Shown piece by piece: positions 62,664 through 64,000 of a DNA stretch of 64,000 nucleotides. The position numbers were made by a program, and so were the translations under genes. The notes below the pieces were generated by a model. The model did not search any database, was not told where the DNA came from, and saw only the letters and a list, made by a program, of their open reading frames with translations. The DNA comes from Christensenella sp964438705 (lineage in GTDB: Bacteria > Bacillota > Clostridia > Christensenellales > Christensenellaceae), in NCBI GenBank assembly GCA_964438705.1, contig CAYTKQ010000004.1:101588-165587 (forward strand), written 5' to 3'. The stretch's first letter is position 1; each line of letters begins with the position of its first letter.

Positions 62664-63734
62664 ATGAAAATTGCATTTTTGGCGGCTGCGAATTCGCCGC
62701 ATACCATCAAATGGGCGAACGCGTTTGCGCCCGCGCATGAGGTGACGATATACACGCTGCCCGAGCAAAAGGACGAGCACGGCGAACTCGATGGCAAGAT
62801 AAACGTGGTGGCGCTGCCCTTTGGCGCGGCACAGAACGGATATAAGAAAAACGCGGCGCAGCTAAAAGCCTATCTGGAAGCGGAGAATTTTGGCGTGGTG
62901 AACGCGTTTGGCGCGACGACGTATGGCCTGCTCGCAGCGAAGGCGAAAGCCCCGCGCGTGCTGCTCACTGTCCTCGGGCCGGATGTTTATGCTGAGGCGG
63001 AGCGCGGCGCGAAGGGTCTCGTCCTAAAAAGCATCAAGCATGCGGACGGCGTTCTTGGGGCAGCCCCAAACGTCATCACGCGCGTACAGTCTCTTTTCAA
63101 AAAAGAGAAGCAATGCTTTGTGGCTCCGTTCGGCGTGGACCTCGACCGCTTCCAAAAGACGGCGGCGGAACGCCCGGAGGATTCCATGTGCTTTGGTTCG
63201 TTGAAGGCGCTGGAGCATGAAAACGGCGTGGACCTCGTGCTCAATGCATTTGGGAAATATCTGGAAAAAACAACGGGTCAAGCGACGCTCAAAATTGTGG
63301 GCACGGGTTCGCAGGAAAACAACCTGAAACAAAAGGCGCAAACGATGGGCATCGCGGACAAGGTGGAGTTCACCGGTTATGTGAAAAACGCGGACATGCC
63401 CGCAATGTTGAGCACGATGGACGCGACGGTGCAGATGAACGCGGCGGAGGCCTTCGGCGTGCCGGGCATCGAATCTATGGCGTGCGAGGTGCCGGTGGTG
63501 GCATCGGACACGGTGGGCGCGAGTGAGTATATTCTCAACGGTGTGACGGGATACCTCGTGAAGATCGGCAATGTGGATCGCTGCTGCGAATCCATGATGG
63601 AGCTTAGAAAAAAGGCGGCGCGTGAGCACATGGGCGAGCTGGCACGCAAGGACATGATCGAGTCCTACGATCTGCAAAACTGCAAGGCAAAGTATGAAGA
63701 AGCCCTGCGTGCGGTGGGCGCGCGGGTGATGTGA
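62664..63734 (+). CDS. GT4-family glycosyltransferase
   Basis: The 356-residue product has a GT-B fold typical of family 4: an N-terminal Rossmann domain (MKIAFLAAANSPHTIKWANAF) and a C-terminal domain with the E-x7-E-type motif (E-A-F-G-V-P-G-I-E-S near 255-264). It may act in cell-surface polysaccharide or glycolipid synthesis; acceptor unknown. The ATG at 62664 is chosen because AGGAGG lies several bases upstream. It follows dapL by 43 bases but need not be functionally linked. Confidence 0.88.
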   Translation: MKIAFLAAANSPHTIKWANAFAPAHEVTIYTLPEQKDEHGELDGKINVVALPFGAAQNGYKKNAAQLKAYLEAENFGVVNAFGATTYGLLAAKAKAPRVLLTVLGPDVYAEAERGAKGLVLKSIKHADGVLGAAPNVITRVQSLFKKEKQCFVAPFGVDLDRFQKTAAERPEDSMCFGSLKALEHENGVDLVLNAFGKYLEKTTGQATLKIVGTGSQENNLKQKAQTMGIADKVEFTGYVKNADMPAMLSTMDATVQMNAAEAFGVPGIESMACEVPVVASDTVGASEYILNGVTGYLVKIGNVDRCCESMMELRKKAAREHMGELARKDMIESYDLQNCKAKYEEALRAVGARVM

Positions 63735-63751
63735 AATTGATACGCAGCCAC

Positions 63752-63782
63752 AAAAAAAGTCCGCTTCCCGCGGACTTTTTTT
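63752..63782. terminator. Bidirectional intrinsic terminator after the GT4 gene
   Basis: A 13-bp stem (63752-63764 with 63770-63782) around a 5-base loop has A7 on the left and T7 on the right, serving the plus-strand GT4 gene and the minus-strand surface protein. Confidence 0.92.
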
Positions 63783-63810
63783 GTGGTGTGGCAGGCGGCC
63801 GTAAGGGGTT

Positions 63811-64000
63811 TTATTCGGGTCTTTTCTTGTTTACCCGAACGACCGCCAATAGCGTTGCCGACAACAATGCAAGCAACGAATAGGGGAGCAGGGGAGTGTT
63901 GTCATCAGTCGCCGCCGCTTTTTTGCCGGTCGGTGCCGCTGCCGTTGGCGGCTGTACATTGACCGCATTGACCAAGATTGGAGTGCTTCGCGTGTATGTA
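63811..64000 (-). CDS. C-terminal end of a membrane-anchored surface protein (partial)
   Basis: On the minus strand the frame ending at TAA (63813-63811) is open to the window edge. It encodes 62 residues: a Thr/Ala/Pro-rich stretch (P-P-T-A-A-A-P-T-G-K-K), then T-D-D-N-T-P-L-L, one membrane helix of about 20 residues and a basic R-V-N-K-K-R tail. This is the layout of a cell-wall or membrane anchor, but without LPXTG. The N-terminal part lies beyond the window, so the function is unknown. Confidence 0.75.
   Translation of the reverse strand, partial: TYTRSTPILVNAVNVQPPTAAAPTGKKAAATDDNTPLLPYSLLALLSATLLAVVRVNKKRPE

Noticed and set aside
1..64000. tRNA, rRNA, CRISPR array, insertion sequence, prophage
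   Set aside because: No matching sequence pattern was seen on either strand.

Overview
The window looks like a chromosome segment of a motile, anaerobic Clostridia-type bacterium. The reasons are purifying Shine-Dalgarno sites (AGGAGG class) before nearly every gene, a flagellar gene order of the Bacillus/Clostridium type (flhA-flhF-flhG ... yvyF-flgM-flgN-flgK-flgL-fliW-csrA), lipoproteins without outer-membrane partners, the oxygen-sensitive indolepyruvate:ferredoxin oxidoreductase, and lysine synthesis through LL-diaminopimelate aminotransferase. G+C is judged by eye at about 50-55%. A Christensenellales-like lineage would fit, but nothing here proves it. No tRNA, rRNA, CRISPR array, transposase or phage gene was seen.

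Layout. 1-8277: flagellar export and early-regulation operon (end of flhB, flhA, flhF, flhG, a PilZ brake, sigma-28 fliA, FapA, two small unknown genes). 8294-15706: late flagellar operon behind a sigma-28-type promoter (two rod/hook-basal-body genes, yvyF, flgM, flgN, flgK, an enlarged flgL, a DUF6470 gene, fliW, csrA, terminator). 15720-20271: a second sigma-28-like promoter and an operon of signalling proteins (second FapA, degenerate EAL protein, ComFB, cNMP-like/DUF2225 protein). 20345-25410: mixed accessory genes (flavin oxidase-like protein, AraC, lipoprotein, GNAT-YoaP, LysR divergent from a two-gene chromate transporter). 25593-32102: a 2169-residue membrane-anchored GH95 fucosidase. 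32128-32974: no protein gene; it holds the GH95 terminator, a predicted structured RNA of about 560-630 nt on the minus strand with its own promoters and terminator, and a divergent promoter. 32975-34427: membrane glycosyltransferase and GNAT. 34560-41265: Crp/Fnr regulator and nucleoside hydrolase/nucleoside ABC importer. 41428-46479: lipoprotein, RND exporter and its TetR repressor. 46592-50213: iorAB and phenylacetate-CoA ligase. 50275-52495: DUF1538 membrane protein with two P-II-like proteins. 52776-60256: a c-di-GMP cluster (PAS-GGDEF-EAL, orphan peptide-binding lipoprotein, two TPR-GGDEF proteins). 60262-64000: oxidoreductase, dapL, a GT4 glycosyltransferase and the C-terminal end of a surface protein.

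Together: the fliA product is expected to read the promoters at 8294 and 15720, and FlgM and FliW/CsrA encoded in the same block gate it after hook completion. Cyclic-dinucleotide signalling recurs: one PilZ receptor, a degenerate EAL, ComFB, one apparently active phosphodiesterase and two apparently active diguanylate cyclases. The item I consider most likely to be new or under-described is the large minus-strand RNA unit at 32204-32870. I could not assign it to OLE, ROOL or any other large RNA class by eye.
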